Positions 15,909 through 23,393 of a stretch of DNA of 27,870 nucleotides are shown piece after piece. The notes beneath the pieces are model-generated. The model made no database searches, was not told where the DNA came from, and saw only the letters and a program-made list of their open reading frames with translations. The translations under genes and the position numbers were made by a program. Source of the DNA: Taishania sp. (GTDB taxonomy: Bacteria > Bacteroidota > Bacteroidia > Flavobacteriales_D > Crocinitomicaceae); NCBI GenBank assembly GCA_030150045.1, contig JASLGM010000025.1:1-27870 (forward strand), in the 5' to 3' direction. Numbering within the stretch: position 1 is the stretch's first letter; every line of letters starts with the position of its first letter.

Positions 15909-16772
15909 ATGAACGTCGATAATAAGGTACTGATCACCGAATGTCCCCGCGATGCAATGCAGGGAATTAAGAACTTTATCGATACAGAAGTTAAGGCAAA
16001 CTACATCAATGCATTGTTAAAATGTAATTTCGACACAGTCGATTTCGGCAGCTTTGTTTCCCCAAAAGCTATTCCGCAGATGAGAGATACCGCTGAACTT
16101 TTGGATAAATTGACAACAGACACGGAAAGTAAATTACTCTCTATTGTTGCGAACGAACGTGGGGCAGACGATGCTATTCAACACGATCGTATTCACTATT
16201 TGGGATATCCGTTCTCAATTTCTGAACAATTTCAAAAGCGAAATACAAACAGCACCATTGAAGAATCACTTTTTCGCGTAGATCACATTCAAAACAATTG
16301 TCTCAAGCACAACAAAGAGCTTATGGTCTACATTTCCATGGGATTCGGAAATCCATACGGTGAACAATGGTCGCCGGAATTGGTGATGAAATGGAGCGAG
16401 AGATTAAGTACTGAATTTGGTGTGAAAAACTTAGCGTTGAGTGACACAATTGGATGCGGAACCCCTCAAAGCATCGAAGAACTGTTTCGCGTACTAATTC
16501 CCGCTTTTCCAAACGTTGCGATTGGGGCTCATTTACATACCCTGCCGCAAAATGCAAAAGCAGTGGTGGAAGCCGCTTACAATGCAGGATGCCGTAAGTT
16601 TGATGGCGCGTTGAAAGGTTTTGGAGGTTGCCCAATGGCAAAAGATGATTTAACCGGTAACATGCCGACGGAAATTATGTTGGACTGGTTCAATTCCCTA
16701 AATATCCAAACAGGAATAGAGATGGAAATGTTGAATATCGCACTGAAAGAAGCAAATATCGTATTTGGATAA
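15909..16772 (+). CDS. mvaB: Hydroxymethylglutaryl-CoA lyase, Bacteroidota variant
   Basis: 287 residues, TIM-barrel HMGL-like family. It splits HMG-CoA into acetyl-CoA and acetoacetate, the last step of leucine breakdown. Catalytic and metal residues align with the human enzyme: R14-D15 in ECPRDAMQ, H208 and H210 in GAHLHT, C241 in GFGGCPMA, N251 in GNMPTE. FVSPKAIPQM (49-58) matches the acyl-CoA loop. Two differences stand out: the usual EVGPRDGLQ is ECPRDAMQG, and the Asp after HxH (HCHD in human) is Thr211. I recall such changes in Flavobacteriia homologues. It starts 1 bp after pyrD and is followed 3 bp later by a lipoprotein gene. Confidence 0.9.
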   Translation: MNVDNKVLITECPRDAMQGIKNFIDTEVKANYINALLKCNFDTVDFGSFVSPKAIPQMRDTAELLDKLTTDTESKLLSIVANERGADDAIQHDRIHYLGYPFSISEQFQKRNTNSTIEESLFRVDHIQNNCLKHNKELMVYISMGFGNPYGEQWSPELVMKWSERLSTEFGVKNLALSDTIGCGTPQSIEELFRVLIPAFPNVAIGAHLHTLPQNAKAVVEAAYNAGCRKFDGALKGFGGCPMAKDDLTGNMPTEIMLDWFNSLNIQTGIEMEMLNIALKEANIVFG

Positions 16773-16775
16773 TAT

Positions 16776-17420
16776 ATGTATAAGAAAATCATTCTGTTTT
16801 GCGCACTAATTTTGACTTTGAACGCCTGTTCGGACACAGAAGAAGTGGACACAAATCAAGTTCAAGAAACCGAAGAATTTGAGGCTGTTAACGTGCTTTT
16901 CAAAGAAAAAGAATTTGCTGATAGCACAGCATATCGACTTTTAAAGGAAATTAATATATGCTCAGATGTAGCGCTAAATGCTGATGGTGAATTGATTGCG
17001 CCATGTGATGCTTCTCATTTTACGTTTTTGCCTTTTTCAAAAAATAGAAATATTCAAAACGGATTTATCCTTGTTGTTCGTGCTGAAACGGGAGGATTTC
17101 CATTGCGTAGAGTGTTAATTTTTGAACGTGAAAAAGATCAATTGGTTAAAGTCAACGGTTTTATCGGAAATGTGATTGGTTTACGCAAAAACGGGAGTGG
17201 TTACGATGATTTATTGATGCGTTTCATTGATAAAATTGATGGCTCAAATGTGTTTTACAATTGTATTTTCAAATGGGAAAACGGTAAGTATCAATTCAAA
17301 AGTGTGGAATATATTGAAGAACCTGCAGGTAATTTTAAAGGTCGGGTTCTCGAAAGTGTAAAAGATTCTGTTTCCAATGAAATTTTTCAATCTTTGATCG
17401 GAAATCAAATGATTTTTTAG
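16776..17420 (+). CDS. Putative lipoprotein, 214 residues, unknown function
   Basis: The signal peptide MYKKIILFCALILTLNAC ends in a lipobox (LNAC), so Cys18 should be lipidated. An acidic linker follows (SDTEEVDTNQVQETEEFE). The rest is a mixed alpha/beta domain with FTFLPFSKNRNIQNGFILVV, RRVLIFEREKDQLVKVNGFIG and FYNCIFKWENGKYQFKSVEYIEEPAG, reminiscent of a secreted domain with an antiparallel sheet. No family is recognised. It starts 3 bp after HMG-CoA lyase and ends the pyrD operon at a clear terminator. Confidence 0.8.
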   Translation: MYKKIILFCALILTLNACSDTEEVDTNQVQETEEFEAVNVLFKEKEFADSTAYRLLKEINICSDVALNADGELIAPCDASHFTFLPFSKNRNIQNGFILVVRAETGGFPLRRVLIFEREKDQLVKVNGFIGNVIGLRKNGSGYDDLLMRFIDKIDGSNVFYNCIFKWENGKYQFKSVEYIEEPAGNFKGRVLESVKDSVSNEIFQSLIGNQMIF

Positions 17421-17440
17421 AAATTAATCAATAATAAGGG

Positions 17441-17474
17441 AAGGTTATCGGAGCAATTCGGTAACCTTTTTTTG
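17441..17474 (+). terminator. Intrinsic terminator of the pyrD operon
   Basis: Stem AAGGTTATCG (17441-17450) / CGGTAACCTT (17459-17468) has ten pairs, one G-U, and an 8-nt loop, followed by a T-run and G. Confidence 0.88.
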
Positions 17475-17515
17475 TGAAATAAAGAAAAGGTTAAAGACGG
17501 GAAGGAGTAATATTA

Positions 17516-17659
17516 GGCAGCCATTTCGGTCTTCATGTTTTAGGCTGTTTACTTGTCTTAAGTACCGCATTTTTTTGCTAACGAGCTTCCGCTGGTCGCT
17601 GTTACCAAAAGCTTTACTAAAGACCTGTTTCACAGCGCTATCTCATTACGTCCGGGCTG
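17516..17659 (-). repeat. 144-nt structured repeat, copy 3 (reverse)
   Basis: On the minus strand it has the same ordered blocks as copies 1 and 2: CAGCC at the start, GAGATAGC at offset 15, GCGACC at 60, GGAAGC at 69, AGACCG at 127 and GGCTGCC at the end. It is the most divergent copy, yet the long-range helix survives with different sequence: GTCTTTAGTA (offset 35-44) pairs 9 of 10 with TACTTAAGAC (95-104). A local stem CGCTGT/ACAGCG (offsets 22-27 and 57-62) replaces the GCGATAGC stem of copy 1. It lies back to back with copy 2, their 5' ends 93 bp apart, between two convergent lipoprotein genes. Confidence 0.72.
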
Positions 17660-17752
17660 AAGATTGTGTTTTCAATAGTTCATGTTCTCAAGATGATTTT
17701 TGATTTTTTAATAAAGTAGAGATAGATTTTCAATTTGAAAACAGAAGGAACA
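17660..17752. other. AT-rich spacer between back-to-back repeat copies
   Basis: No ORF is supported. It contains the inverted repeat TTTTCAATTTGAAAA (17727-17741). TTGAAAACA followed by AA occurs in the same orientation just before copy 2 and copy 3, so the conserved unit may extend about 17 nt upstream of the CAGC ends. The only promoter-like match reads toward copy 2. Confidence 0.5.
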
Positions 17753-17897
17753 CAGCTAGGGCAGAGTGCGATAGCTAAACAAAGTAAAAACGGACTGAAC
17801 GCATAATTTGCCACTGCGACCACAGGAAGCACGTTGCAAAATGCTGGTGAAGCCTTTTTTACGCGTTTACTAAAGCGTGTAGACCGTTAAAGCTGCC
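17753..17897 (+). repeat. 145-nt structured repeat, copy 2 (forward)
   Basis: It aligns almost colinearly with copy 1: GCGATAGC at offset 15, GCGACC at 63, GGAAGC at 72, TTTACTAAAGCG and GTAGACCG near the 3' end, GCTGCC at the end. The terminal pair is CAGCT (17753-17757)/AGCTG (17891-17895), a compensatory change from CAGCC/GGCTG in the other copies. The long-range helix is GTAAAAACGG (17784-17793)/CCTTTTTTAC (17853-17862), 9 of 10 pairs. Upstream, TTTG (17699-17702) and TAGATTTT (17723-17730) are 20 bp apart and resemble a weak promoter. Confidence 0.8.
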
Positions 17898-17918
17898 AAA
17901 AAATATTGTGTAAAAAAA

Positions 17919-18770
17919 CTAATCGTTTAAAAGAAGTTTTCCAGGTTCGCTTACCACCAGATGATTGTCTTTTGACACCTCAAGAAGTACTTCAGGAGTA
18001 TCAGAATCTCCTATAACGAAACGGTAAATGGTGTAGGTGTATTTTCCGTTTTTGAAGATAAGCTCATGATTTCCTCCGCTACCATCGATTTGTAAATCGC
18101 CGTTTAATAACAATAAATCGGGTTTCACAGACTCATCGACACCTTTCTTCCAGGAAGCGTAACGATAGGTATAATTCGACATTTCATCAATTCGAATAAG
18201 GTAATTTTCAGTTTCGATTCTGTAAACGGGATGTGTAAATGTTTTTAAAGATGAATGTAATTTTTCCTTTTCTAATGCAATGAGTTCGTCTTTCCATTTT
18301 GTTTCCGCTTTACTTTGATGATTTATCGCAGTGATTTTTCCATCTGTAGCATCCATCCAAACTTCGCCACTCATAAACATAAATCCTCTCCAACCTACTT
18401 CTGTCCATTGTTCAGGTGTAGACGCAGATAGTTGCTCCAATATTTCAGTATCGAAAAGGGTATCGAAACGCTGTAAAAAATCTGCCTTGCTTTTAATTTC
18501 TGGAACGGGATAAATTCGTTGCAACGGGTAATTTATCTTATCAGCAATTTGGCTTACATTTTTGGATTTGAAGGCTGAAATAAGGTTAATAATGAGTTGT
18601 TCTTTTTGGGATTCTAAAGAGGGAGCTTCCACTTCAGCAGCTTTTTCTTCAATACTTTTTTGTATTGTATTTGACTCGTTTTCTACGGTAAAGGTTGCGG
18701 AATGTTTAGTGGTATTACAGCTTAAAAAAAGGAGAGAACTGATGATGAAAAGGCGGTTTGAATGGGTCAT
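17919..18770 (-). CDS. Putative lipoprotein, 283 residues, unknown function
   Basis: The signal peptide MTHSNRLFIISSLLFLSC has lipobox LSC at residue 18. A charged linker (about 19-55) leads to a first domain (about 57-155: INLISAFKSKNVSQIADKINYPL...FRSGEVW-like strand FMSGEVWMDATDGKITAI), which has the look of an NTF2-like or similar alpha+beta fold. A second domain (about 160-283) has YRIETENYLIRIDEM, GGNHELIFKNGKYTYTIYRFVIG and PEVLLEVSKDNHLV strands. No named family is recognised. Outer-membrane or periplasmic anchoring is expected. It converges on the repeat-filled gap and is upstream-adjacent to the ChaA gene terminator. Confidence 0.82.
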   Translation of the reverse strand: MTHSNRLFIISSLLFLSCNTTKHSATFTVENESNTIQKSIEEKAAEVEAPSLESQKEQLIINLISAFKSKNVSQIADKINYPLQRIYPVPEIKSKADFLQRFDTLFDTEILEQLSASTPEQWTEVGWRGFMFMSGEVWMDATDGKITAINHQSKAETKWKDELIALEKEKLHSSLKTFTHPVYRIETENYLIRIDEMSNYTYRYASWKKGVDESVKPDLLLLNGDLQIDGSGGNHELIFKNGKYTYTIYRFVIGDSDTPEVLLEVSKDNHLVVSEPGKLLLND

Positions 18771-18810
18771 ATTATTCGTGTAAAGTTTATTTCACTGTAA
18801 GTTTAGACAA

Positions 18811-18838
18811 AAAAATAGAACCACTTGGGTTCTATTTC
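18811..18838 (-). terminator. Intrinsic terminator of the ChaA-type antiporter gene
   Basis: Stem AAATAGAACC (18813-18822) / GGTTCTATTT (18828-18837) with loop ACTTG; on the minus strand it is followed by a run of T. It lies 22 bp after the antiporter stop. Confidence 0.85.
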
Positions 18839-18859
18839 TTTATTTCGATTGTCTATTTA

Positions 18860-20005
18860 TTAAGGAACTATCGTTGTGAAAACGTAGGTCATGAATAAAA
18901 CAAGTAATACGATTCCTTGTTGAATATTTGTTTTGTTGGTATTGAAGGAAATAGAAATAATAAACAGAGAAAGGATTAATAACAAAGTTGATTTTGCATC
19001 AATTCCCAAAGTGATTTTCATTCCTGTAAAATAACATGCTATAGCAACTGCTGGTATCGTTAAACCAATAGATGCTAAAGCGGAACCTAGTGCTAAATTT
19101 AAACTGGTTTGTAAACGGTCTGAACGCACGGCTTTAATTGCAGCCATTCCTTCTGGTAATAAGATTACCAAGGCAATAATGATTCCAACTAATGATTGAG
19201 GAGCTCCGATTGCTGCTACTCCCATTTCTACTGCTGGAGACAATTGTTTAGATAATAAAACAACGGCAATAAGGGCGATAAGTAAGAGTACTAAGCTTGA
19301 AATAGTTGTAATATTATTGGGTGGTGTGGCGTGTTCAATTACTTCGTCAAAGTCTTCGTCAATTGGTTGACCAGTTGATTTGAAGCTTGTTTTTTCCGGA
19401 AGAAAGTAGCTTCTGTGACGAACGGTTTGTAAGGCGATGAATCCACCATAAAGAATCAGAGATTGTATAGCGACGAATATGAGTTGAGAATCTGAATATT
19501 GCCCAATCCCTTCACTTGTTGTATAGTTTGGAAGTACCAATGTCAGTAAAGAAATGGCGATTAGCGTAATCAATGCGGCATTTACCCCTTGTTTAATGAA
19601 TACTTGTTCTTTAAAGCGTAAACCACCGATGTACAAGCAAAGACCAATAATTCCAGTAAGGATGATCATAATAACAGCGTAAACGGTATCACGTGCTAAA
19701 ACGGATGGTTTGTCTTGGTTTTCAGCCATCATTAGTGAAATAATCAAAGCAACTTCAATAATAGTGATCGCTAATGCAAGAATGAGTGTTCCGTAGGGTT
19801 CTCCCACACGATGAGCGACAACCTCGGCGTGATGTACAGCAGAAAGTACAGCAGAGATTAAAGCAATTGCTGATAGAACAGTGACATATACGTTGTCTGG
19901 GAAATAACTATTGATACCTAAGAGAATCAGAGCGGCTACTGGGCAAACGATGGCCCACGCTGGTAAGTGAATATTAGCTTTTTTCGTAAGGTAATTTACG
20001 GGCAT
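18860..20005 (-). CDS. chaA: Calcium/sodium-proton antiporter, ChaA type (CaCA superfamily)
   Basis: 381 residues, about 11 TM segments. Both alpha repeats of the CaCA superfamily are present: alpha-1 VAHRVGEPYGTLILALAITIIEVALI (key GEPYGT and the acidic IIEVAL, residues ~66-91) and alpha-2 LPEGMAAIKAVRSDRLQTSLNLALGSALASIG (key LPEG and NLALGSALA, ~285-315). The acidic loop at ~205-228 (GQPIDEDFDEVIEHATPP) sits between the halves, as in ChaA. It should export Ca2+, Na+ or K+ in exchange for H+ at the inner membrane. It is monocistronic between two terminators. Confidence 0.93.
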   Translation of the reverse strand: MPVNYLTKKANIHLPAWAIVCPVAALILLGINSYFPDNVYVTVLSAIALISAVLSAVHHAEVVAHRVGEPYGTLILALAITIIEVALIISLMMAENQDKPSVLARDTVYAVIMIILTGIIGLCLYIGGLRFKEQVFIKQGVNAALITLIAISLLTLVLPNYTTSEGIGQYSDSQLIFVAIQSLILYGGFIALQTVRHRSYFLPEKTSFKSTGQPIDEDFDEVIEHATPPNNITTISSLVLLLIALIAVVLLSKQLSPAVEMGVAAIGAPQSLVGIIIALVILLPEGMAAIKAVRSDRLQTSLNLALGSALASIGLTIPAVAIACYFTGMKITLGIDAKSTLLLILSLFIISISFNTNKTNIQQGIVLLVLFMTYVFTTIVP

Positions 20006-20077
20006 ACGCGATTAATGTTTTCGTAAATATACGGATAAAAAGCGTTTTTTTAGACAGTTGGAATAAAGTATTAACAA

Positions 20078-20108
20078 AAAATAAGGCGAGAATTATCTCG
20101 CCTTATTA
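20078..20108 (-). terminator. Intrinsic terminator of the S46 peptidase gene
   Basis: Stem AATAAGGCGAG (20080-20090) / CTCGCCTTATT (20097-20107), 11 perfect pairs, loop AATTAT, with T-rich sequence following on the minus strand. It lies 20 bp after the peptidase stop. Confidence 0.88.
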
Positions 20109-20127
20109 TATTTTTAAAGGAAATGGT

Positions 20128-22269
20128 TTATTTCACCAGAGTCATTTCATCTATAAGATTTGTTGCTCCATAAACTTTGTCAACCAACCAAAGTACGTAA
20201 CGGATATCGCATGTAATGGCACGTTGTACATTGTCTTCAAAGAAGATGTTTCCTGACATAGCTTCCCAGTTACCATCAAATGTTGTTCCAATCAACTGAC
20301 CATCACCGTTTATTACTGGAGAACCTGAGTTTCCACCCGTAATATCATTGTTTGAAATAAAGTTAACAACCAATTTGTTTCTTTCTTTATCTATGTATTG
20401 ACCGAAATCACCTTTCAGGTAAGTTGCACGTAATTGTTCATCTACGATAAACTCATCGTTTGTAGGATCTTCTTTTGCGAACATTCCTTCTAATGTTGTC
20501 ACATAGTTAAACGTAACACCATCTTTGGGTTCATATGGTAAAACTTGTCCGTAAGTAAAACGCATTGTCGAGTTTGCATTTGGAGCGTATTTTTTAGAAG
20601 TATTTGCTAACATCATTCCGCGAACAAAAAGACGGTTTGCGATTCTTAAATCTTCGTTTGCTTTTGCTACTTCTGGTTTACTCATTGCCGTTTCGTAGTT
20701 TTTTAAAACTGCTTGTGCGAATAAAACGTTTACATCTTTAGAGATAGATTTCAAAGAAGGGTTTTCTAAGAATGCTTCCATTTTCTCTTTGTTAAACAAA
20801 ATAGATTTTTTTCCTGCTGAAGCAAATAGTTTTGAAATAGCCGCTTGACTTTTCTTGGCTAAAGCCGCTGAATAAGTGTTCATCATTGATACGTCAATGT
20901 CACGAAGGTACATGTTTGCGTAACCAGAGATTAGATCTTGCTCTAAAGAAGCGTCAAATGTTTCGAAGTATTCACCGTAAGCGGCTTTTAAAGATTTAAC
21001 TAAACGATCTGCAAGTGCATTATCCCCTTTTTCAACAGCATTTTTGTATGCTCCAAGTGTCATTAAAATACGACCTACTGCACCACCGCCACCGAATTCA
21101 TTTTGGTAAGCACGAATGATTACATACTGATCCAAAGTTTTGTGAGTACTTTCTAAAGTTGCAAGAACATTATTATATTCTTCTTTTCCAACTGCAAATG
21201 CTGCGAATTGTTTTTCCAGTTCACGTTTCTTATTTACAACTCCATTATTTTTTACTTGTAGCATTTCACCTTGAAAGTTTTTCCAATAGTTTGCAGTACT
21301 CGCATAAGAAGACGAGTAGCGTAAACGTACAGAAACATCCGCGTCCATGTGTTTGCGCATGATATCTAATTTCATTCCACGGATTTCTACTCTTTTAGGT
21401 TTTTCAATAGATACCGTTTGTTCAACTGCCCACGAACTTGAATAACGATCTGTTCTACCTGGGAATCCCATAATCATTGCGAAATCCTTTTCTTTCACTC
21501 CTTTCAAAGAAATAGGTAAGTGATGTTTTGGGGCAAAAGGAATATTTGAAGCGTTGTAATCAGCAGGTTTATTGTCAGTCCCTGCATAAATACGGAACAT
21601 TGAAAAGTCAGCAGTATGTCTTGGCCACATCCAATTGTCTGTATCACCACCATATTTACCAACTGATTGCGGAGGGGTTCCAACTAAACGAATGTCGTTG
21701 TAACGCTCAGTTATGAACAAATAAAACTCATTTCCATCGTAAAAATCGCGAACAAAACCAGAATATTTAGTCCCTTTTGTTCCTTCAGCTACAAGAATTT
21801 TTTCTAATTCAGCTACTTTTTCACTTCTTTCTTGTGCTGACATTTTATCATTCAAGTAGGGGAGGATATCTTTAGTTACATCAGCCATTCTGATAACGAA
21901 AGTAGCGTGTAAACCAGGTATGTAGATTTCATCTGCATGTTTCTTCGCCCAAAAACCATTGTCTAAGTAGTTATGCTCAGGTGTTGAAACATCAGCAATT
22001 GCGCCATAACCACAGTGGTGATTTGTTAACACTAAACCATTATTTGAAATTAGTTCACCTGTACAAAAACCACCAAAAGAGATGACAGCATCTTTTAATG
22101 AGGAATTGTTAATGGAATAAATCTCTTCTGCTGAAAGATTTAAACCATGTTTTTTCATGTCCTCATAATTTCTGCCAACAAGGAAAGGCAACCACATTCC
22201 CTCATCTGCTTTTACTGGACTTACGTTCAGTGTAATCGCTGATAAGAGTAGGAATACATACTTCTTCAT
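20128..22269 (-). CDS. S46 family dipeptidyl-peptidase, DPP7-like
   Basis: 713 residues, with a signal peptide to about residue 21 (VSPVKA-D). It has a chymotrypsin-like fold with a helical insert. Catalytic residues: H85 in LTNHHCGYG, an Asp in the segment GGDTDNWMWPRHTADFSMF (probably D221), and S648 in GGNSGSP. DPP7 and DPP11 remove dipeptides from unblocked N-termini in the periplasm. The residue 18 after the catalytic Ser is Gly666 in TTFDGNWEAMSG; in Porphyromonas, Gly here marks DPP7 (hydrophobic P1) and Arg marks DPP11 (Asp/Glu P1), from memory. DPP7-type specificity is therefore expected. It is flanked by a terminator and a 188-bp upstream gap carrying an inverted repeat. Confidence 0.94.
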   Translation of the reverse strand: MKKYVFLLLSAITLNVSPVKADEGMWLPFLVGRNYEDMKKHGLNLSAEEIYSINNSSLKDAVISFGGFCTGELISNNGLVLTNHHCGYGAIADVSTPEHNYLDNGFWAKKHADEIYIPGLHATFVIRMADVTKDILPYLNDKMSAQERSEKVAELEKILVAEGTKGTKYSGFVRDFYDGNEFYLFITERYNDIRLVGTPPQSVGKYGGDTDNWMWPRHTADFSMFRIYAGTDNKPADYNASNIPFAPKHHLPISLKGVKEKDFAMIMGFPGRTDRYSSSWAVEQTVSIEKPKRVEIRGMKLDIMRKHMDADVSVRLRYSSSYASTANYWKNFQGEMLQVKNNGVVNKKRELEKQFAAFAVGKEEYNNVLATLESTHKTLDQYVIIRAYQNEFGGGGAVGRILMTLGAYKNAVEKGDNALADRLVKSLKAAYGEYFETFDASLEQDLISGYANMYLRDIDVSMMNTYSAALAKKSQAAISKLFASAGKKSILFNKEKMEAFLENPSLKSISKDVNVLFAQAVLKNYETAMSKPEVAKANEDLRIANRLFVRGMMLANTSKKYAPNANSTMRFTYGQVLPYEPKDGVTFNYVTTLEGMFAKEDPTNDEFIVDEQLRATYLKGDFGQYIDKERNKLVVNFISNNDITGGNSGSPVINGDGQLIGTTFDGNWEAMSGNIFFEDNVQRAITCDIRYVLWLVDKVYGATNLIDEMTLVK

Positions 22270-22305
22270 TCTTACTAAAATTAAACTTTAATTATAATTC
22301 GTGCT

Positions 22306-22343
22306 ATACTTCTCTTGGTAAGACATCCCACTAAGAGAAGTAT
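22306..22343. promoter_or_regulatory. Inverted repeat upstream of the S46 peptidase gene
   Basis: ATACTTCTCTT (22306-22316) and AAGAGAAGTAT (22333-22343) are perfect 11-bp arms around a 16-nt spacer. Three more pairs (one G-U on the plus strand) can extend the stem. There is no T-run on the minus side, so it is a poor terminator for the gene ending at 22458. It could be an operator, a leader structure or a terminator-like remnant. Confidence 0.45.
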
Positions 22344-22457
22344 TGTATTTACTTAATAACAAATCTACGTATTTAAACGATTTTATAGTTAGAATGTGTT
22401 AATTCTTATCTTTTTTATACTAAAAAAAAAGAAATTAATAGATTGTTTAATTCTAAA

Positions 22458-23393
22458 CTAATTGAAAACGATAGCGGCGGCACCTAAAATAGCAGCATTT
22501 TTATCCTGTAATTCACTAATTAATATAAGTGTATCATTTTTATAAATGTTTAGGGCATTAGCTTCCATATGCTTTTTCACGCGCTCACTAAAGAATGCGC
22601 CTGCATGAGCGCATCCACCAAACAATACATAAGCTTCAGGATTAGAAAAGCACATAAAATCCGCAAGAGCGTTTCCTAAAATCTCTGCCGTAAAATCAAC
22701 TATATGTAAAGCAAATTCATCTCCTTTTTTTGCTAATGCAACTATGTCTGCTGCATTTGGAGATTCAATTGTAAATAATAAGGATGCTTCCTTATTGTCA
22801 AACGTTAGTTCTTTTACACTTCTTACTAATCCTGTTGCAGACGCATATGTTTCTAAACACCCCAATCGACCACAATTGCAGAGTCTACCATTTGGTATCA
22901 CTCTTATGTGTCCAAACTCTCCAGCGAAACCATTCGAACCATTTACAATATTTCCATCGATAATGACACCTGACCCCAATCCTGTTCCAAGCGTAATTGT
23001 GACAAAATGTTTATAAAGTTTTGCTACACCAAAAATTTTTTCTCCAATTGCCGCAGCATTAGCATCATTGGTTACGAATGCAGGAAGGTTAAATTTGTTT
23101 TGAAGTAGTTTAGCTAATTGAATCTCACCCTTCCAATGTAAGTTAGGTGCAAAAACAATACAACCAGTTGCGATATTCCCATTTGGCGCTCCAGCTGCAA
23201 TACCCACTAATAAAGGAAATAGTGTTTGTGGGATAATTTTAAATATTTCATTTACAAAATCTTCAGGAGAATTAAATGTTTTTGTTTTAAAAGTACTCTC
23301 CCAAATGATTTCACCTTTCCGATTTACAATTCCAAAGTCGATGTTTGTTCCACCGATATCTATCCCTAACGCTAATTGCTCTTTATTTCCCAT
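22458..23393 (-). CDS. ROK family sugar kinase (glucokinase-like)
   Basis: 311 residues. The ATP-binding loop is DIGGTN (12-17), the catalytic base D110 is in VTNDANAAAIGE, and the ATP-site glycine motif is ITLGTGLGSGVI (133-144). ROK kinases bind the substrate hydroxyls with ExGH (E159-F-G-H162) and carry a zinc site CxCGxxGCxE, here C172, C174, C179 with H162. All are present and there is no N-terminal DNA-binding domain, so it is a kinase and not a repressor. Glucose is the likeliest substrate, but N-acetylmannosamine or other hexoses are possible. Its start overlaps the stop of the HD gene by 11 bp, implying translational coupling. Confidence 0.92.
   Translation of the reverse strand: MGNKEQLALGIDIGGTNIDFGIVNRKGEIIWESTFKTKTFNSPEDFVNEIFKIIPQTLFPLLVGIAAGAPNGNIATGCIVFAPNLHWKGEIQLAKLLQNKFNLPAFVTNDANAAAIGEKIFGVAKLYKHFVTITLGTGLGSGVIIDGNIVNGSNGFAGEFGHIRVIPNGRLCNCGRLGCLETYASATGLVRSVKELTFDNKEASLLFTIESPNAADIVALAKKGDEFALHIVDFTAEILGNALADFMCFSNPEAYVLFGGCAHAGAFFSERVKKHMEANALNIYKNDTLILISELQDKNAAILGAAAIVFN

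Noticed and set aside
17445..17633. 62-codon minus-strand ORF
   Set aside because: It lies over a terminator and repeat copy 3, has no signal of a protein family, and the other repeat copies do not keep the frame.
17516..17897. Inverted repeat pair as ends of a transposon or IS
   Set aside because: No transposase gene lies between the copies and the third copy is a single isolated unit; each unit is self-contained.
22380..22457. AT-rich inverted repeat near 22400-22440 as a terminator of the ROK gene
   Set aside because: The pairing is almost only A-T homopolymer tracts and could arise by chance in such DNA.
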